A DNA stretch of 8,087 nt from Gammaproteobacteria bacterium (lineage in GTDB: Bacteria > Pseudomonadota > Gammaproteobacteria > Magnimaribacterales > Magnimaribacteraceae). Both the position numbers and the translations under genes were made by a program. This document shows positions 5,594 through 8,087 of this stretch, one piece after another; positions within the stretch are counted from its first letter, which is position 1, and every line of letters starts with the position of its first letter. The DNA lies in the NCBI GenBank assembly GCA_002730855.1, contig PCBA01000009.1, positions 1 to 8,087 on the forward strand, given 5' to 3'. The notes beneath the pieces were generated by a model. It had not been told where the DNA came from. It saw nothing but the letters and a program-made list of their open reading frames with translations, and did not search any database.

Positions 5594-6850
5594 ATGAAAG
5601 CAAAAAATGCACTATATGCTCAATCTGGAGGTGTAACTTCTGTTATAAATGCAACTGCTTGTGCTGTTATAGAGTCTGCTAGGAAATCAAAGAAAATTGG
5701 AAAAGTTTATGCGGGAAAAGATGGAATTGTAGGAATCCTTAACGAAGATCTTATAGATACTAGCATTGAGAAAACCAAAGAAATCAAAAAATTAATGCAC
5801 ACCCCTGGAGGGATGTTTGGTTCGTGCAGACATAAACTAAAAGATGCCAAACAGAATAAAAAAGAATACAGAAGGCTAATTGAAGTTTTTAAAGCTCACG
5901 ATATAGGATACTTCTTTTATAACGGTGGTGGTGATTCTCAAGATACTTCTAACAAGATAGCTCAATACACGAAAGAGGCAGGATTTCCTGTTACCTGTAT
6001 AGGCATACCTAAAACTATAGATAATGATTTACCTTATACAGACAATTGTCCTGGTTTTGGATCTGTAGCTAAGTATATTGCTACTTCAACTAAGGAAGCA
6101 GCTTTGGACGTTAAAAGCATGTCTAAAAGTTCTACAAAGGTATTCATCTTTGAGGTTATGGGAAGGCATGCTGGTTGGTTAGCTGCATCTTCAGGCCTTG
6201 CTCAATCTAAAGGTAATTCGGCCCCTCATATTATTTTGTTACCAGAAGTTCCCTTCCACGAAAATAAGTTCTTAAAGAAAGTAAAAGATTCAGTTAGTAA
6301 AGAAGGGTATTGCGTGATTGTTGTGTCTGAGGGAGCAAAATACAAGAACGGAAAATTTCTTGCCGATGCTGGAACAGTAGATTCTTTTGGTCATAAACAA
6401 CTTGGCGGTGTTGCACCCCGAATTGCGCAAATAATTAATAGAAAGTTAGGATTGAAATATCATTGGGCTGTTTCAGACTATCTTCAACGATCGGCAAGAC
6501 ATATCTCCTCTCAAGTAGACTTAGATCAGGCATATGCTGTTGGAAAAGCAGCTGTTAAATTTGCTACTTCAGGTGAAAATTCTATTATGCCAATTATCGT
6601 AAGAAAGCGATCTAAACCCTATTCTTGGGAAATTGGTAAAGTTGAGTTATCTAAAGTAGCCAATATTGAAAAGAAAATGCCAAAAAATTTCATATCAAAA
6701 GATGGCTTTGGAATAACACGATCTTGTAAGAATTATCTTAGTCCATTAATTCAAGGTGAGGCTTGGGCTCCTTTTGAAGATGGAGTTATACAAACTGCCT
6801 CCTTAAAGAACAAGCTTGTGAAGAAAAAACTTAAAAGGTTTAGAGCTTAA
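5594..6850 (+). CDS. 6-phosphofructokinase, probably pyrophosphate-dependent
   Basis: The enzyme interconverts fructose 6-phosphate and fructose 1,6-bisphosphate in glycolysis/gluconeogenesis. It has 418 residues, full length for the PPi-type bacterial group. The start region KNALYAQSGGVTSVINA (4-20) is the phosphate-donor loop. PGGMFGSCRHKL is at 71-82, the donor-specificity segment GGGDS at 111-115, the catalytic PKTIDND at 139-145, and the sugar-phosphate-binding MGRHAGW at 189-195. In ATP-dependent enzymes the two diagnostic spots read GGDGS and PGTIDND. Here an aspartate (D114) at the blocking position and lysine K140 both indicate PPi as phosphoryl donor, making the reaction reversible. 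The residue before D114 is glycine, where Asp or Asn is more usual. The ATG lacks a Shine-Dalgarno sequence. The gene is single, divergent from mpl, and its stop overlaps that of the convergent reductase. Donor assignment is from motifs only. Confidence 0.93.
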   Translation: MKAKNALYAQSGGVTSVINATACAVIESARKSKKIGKVYAGKDGIVGILNEDLIDTSIEKTKEIKKLMHTPGGMFGSCRHKLKDAKQNKKEYRRLIEVFKAHDIGYFFYNGGGDSQDTSNKIAQYTKEAGFPVTCIGIPKTIDNDLPYTDNCPGFGSVAKYIATSTKEAALDVKSMSKSSTKVFIFEVMGRHAGWLAASSGLAQSKGNSAPHIILLPEVPFHENKFLKKVKDSVSKEGYCVIVVSEGAKYKNGKFLADAGTVDSFGHKQLGGVAPRIAQIINRKLGLKYHWAVSDYLQRSARHISSQVDLDQAYAVGKAAVKFATSGENSIMPIIVRKRSKPYSWEIGKVELSKVANIEKKMPKNFISKDGFGITRSCKNYLSPLIQGEAWAPFEDGVIQTASLKNKLVKKKLKRFRA

Positions 6851-8025
6851 TTAAGAACTTTAAATTCAATTTCAGCATTCTTAAGTCTAGCGATTAATAC
6901 ATTTCCTAAACCAACTGCAGAAGTAAGAACTCCACCGTATTCGCTACCTCCCGGGAGATCATTAGACTTGGCTAGAGCCATAGCCGATTCACAAACTAAT
7001 TTCGCAGTTGATTTATACCCAGGGTCACCAGACCCAAATATAGAACAAACCTTCCTTTCTCCGTCTTCTGCAAAAGCGACGAAGGTTGCTCTGAACCACC
7101 CTTTATCTTGTTGTTCTTGACTGGGTCCTTCTCCAGGTTTTGGCAGAAAGGGTCTTACTAAATGTTTTATTGGTGTGCTTATAACTATGAAAGCCATTAA
7201 TAGACCGTAAGAAGCTAACCTAGCCATTCTTTTAGTTGAAAATAGACCATGTTCACCAAAAGTAAAATTGTTTCCATACGGTTTTTGGTTCTGTTCCATT
7301 AATGCTGCAGACCTTCTTACGACTCTAGTGTTTGCTACAGCCATTAACCCCATTCCAGCCCACCCTTTAATTCCTTCTACTTGCTCAATACTGAAATTGT
7401 CCTTAGATTTTTCCCTTTGTTCTTCTGAAACAGTATCTTCTGGATTTAAAACAAAGGGATCTCTCATGTCTTTACTCAGACCGTCCATCGTAAACATGGT
7501 TTCAGTTGTCCCGCCTGAAGCCCCACCCAAAGCCTCTTGGTAGACATCCACTCTTGAGACAGGTTTATTAAACTGAGAGATGGTAAAGAAGGCTCCAATA
7601 TCAGATGGAATTGAATCGTAACCGCAAGAAGGAATAATTCTTATTCCTTTTGATGCTGCTTCTTCATGATGTTTATCAATTAGACCTTTAACCCAATGAT
7701 TCTCACCGGTTATATCTGTGTAATGAGCCTCCTTTTCTACACAAGCTTGAACTAGCAAAGATCCATATCTTGCAAACGGTCCTGCTGTAGACAAGACAAC
7801 CTTCGTCTGACTTGTTAAAGACCTTAAAGCCTCAAGATCTGCTCCATCAGCAACAACTACATCACATTCAAGATTAAAATCAGATTTAACCTGGTCTAGT
7901 TTTTCCTTATTTCTTCCAGCCATAGCCCAAACTAAGTCTTTGTAATTATCTCTTAAATATTTACAACATATCTGACCCGTAAAACCAGTAGCTCCATAAA
8001 CAATTATTTCGTATTTTTTATCCAT
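6847..8025 (-). CDS. Saccharopine dehydrogenase-like NAD(P)-binding oxidoreductase
   Basis: The 392-residue protein begins with a Rossmann dinucleotide-binding motif, VYGATGFTG at 9-17, followed by MAGRNKEKLD (35-44) and STAGPFARYGSLLVQAC (79-95). DITGENHW at 104-111 and IIPSCGYDSIPSDIGAFF at 130-147 are typical of the saccharopine dehydrogenase-like/trans-acting enoyl reductase group (SCCPDH relatives). A hydrophobic stretch at about 270-285 followed by a basic segment suggests membrane association, as in other members. The group is commonly misnamed; nothing here supports lysine metabolism, and members with known roles act on lipid or polyketide-like substrates, so the substrate is unknown. 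The ATG at 8025 overlaps the stop of the upstream gene as TAATG, so the two are probably one operon with coupled translation. It ends convergently with the phosphofructokinase, their stops sharing TTAA (6847-6850). Confidence 0.9.
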   Translation of the reverse strand: MDKKYEIIVYGATGFTGQICCKYLRDNYKDLVWAMAGRNKEKLDQVKSDFNLECDVVVADGADLEALRSLTSQTKVVLSTAGPFARYGSLLVQACVEKEAHYTDITGENHWVKGLIDKHHEEAASKGIRIIPSCGYDSIPSDIGAFFTISQFNKPVSRVDVYQEALGGASGGTTETMFTMDGLSKDMRDPFVLNPEDTVSEEQREKSKDNFSIEQVEGIKGWAGMGLMAVANTRVVRRSAALMEQNQKPYGNNFTFGEHGLFSTKRMARLASYGLLMAFIVISTPIKHLVRPFLPKPGEGPSQEQQDKGWFRATFVAFAEDGERKVCSIFGSGDPGYKSTAKLVCESAMALAKSNDLPGGSEYGGVLTSAVGLGNVLIARLKNAEIEFKVLN

Positions 8026-8087
8026 TATGCTTTTAGTATTTTTCCAACTCCTCCAAAAGTAATTATAGTCTTACCATCTACAGTTAT
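8025..8087 (-). CDS. C-terminal end of an unidentified protein (runs off right edge)
   Basis: Read on the minus strand from the window edge, only one frame stays open. It encodes 20 residues ending in ITFGGVGKILKA and stops with a TAA (8027-8025) that overlaps the ATG of the reductase gene by one base (TAATG). That arrangement is typical of operon neighbours and is the main support for a real gene. The fragment is too short to recognise a family, and no function is proposed. Confidence 0.6.
   Translation of the reverse strand: MTVDGKTIITFGGVGKILKA

Noticed and set aside
6846..6855. Palindrome CTTAATTAAG at the convergent stop codons, considered as a terminator or protein-binding site
   Set aside because: The palindrome is AT-rich with no loop, its flanks do not pair and no T tract follows; it is easily explained by two abutting TAA stops.
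7268..7543. 91-codon plus-strand open frame opposite the reductase
   Set aside because: It is antisense to a conserved Rossmann-family protein and has no initiation signal or recognisable motif.
6847..8025. True saccharopine dehydrogenase of lysine metabolism
   Set aside because: The protein has only the shared NAD(P)-binding fold and follows the trans-acting enoyl reductase-like pattern, and no lysine pathway gene is nearby.
1..8087. CRISPR arrays, tRNA/rRNA genes, insertion sequences, phage or defence genes
   Set aside because: I saw no spaced direct repeats, terminal inverted repeats, transposase or integrase motifs or tRNA-like folds; coding sequence fills almost the whole window.

Overview
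This 8.1-kb window is dense, AT-rich bacterial chromosome. Nearly every base is coding, and the only gene-free gaps are 45 bp (1518-1562) and 63 bp (5531-5593). Several neighbouring genes overlap by 1 to 8 bases. The gene content (Mpl peptidoglycan recycling ligase, ProA next to NadD, a stand-alone LON-domain protein) points to a Gammaproteobacterium. The low GC, tight packing and carotenoid-cleavage-type oxygenase would suit a streamlined marine lineage such as SAR86, but that placement is inference and no marker gene here settles it.

Layout, left to right. (1) A minus-strand pair, proA followed by nadD, joined by a TTGA stop/start overlap; nadD runs off the left edge. (2) A plus-strand pair, a DedA-family membrane protein and a carotenoid oxygenase (RPE65/lignostilbene dioxygenase family), 2 bp apart. 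(3) A minus-strand pair, mpl followed by a LON substrate-binding-domain protein, overlapping by 8 bases and convergent with the oxygenase. A likely terminator hairpin sits across that convergent junction. (4) A plus-strand phosphofructokinase of the pyrophosphate-dependent type, divergent from mpl. (5) A minus-strand saccharopine-dehydrogenase-like reductase, convergent with the kinase (their stop codons overlap) and coupled through TAATG to the end of an unidentified gene at the right edge.

Most genes are housekeeping: proline synthesis (proA), NAD synthesis (nadD), murein tripeptide recycling (mpl) and glycolysis (PPi-PFK). The accessory content is the DedA/carotenoid oxygenase pair and the reductase of unknown substrate. 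I found no mobile element, CRISPR array, tRNA, rRNA, riboswitch or defence system. I do not see a clearly new multi-gene system. The most interesting leads are the active-site substitutions in the oxygenase, its tight coupling to a DedA protein, and a possible leaderless promoter in front of mpl.
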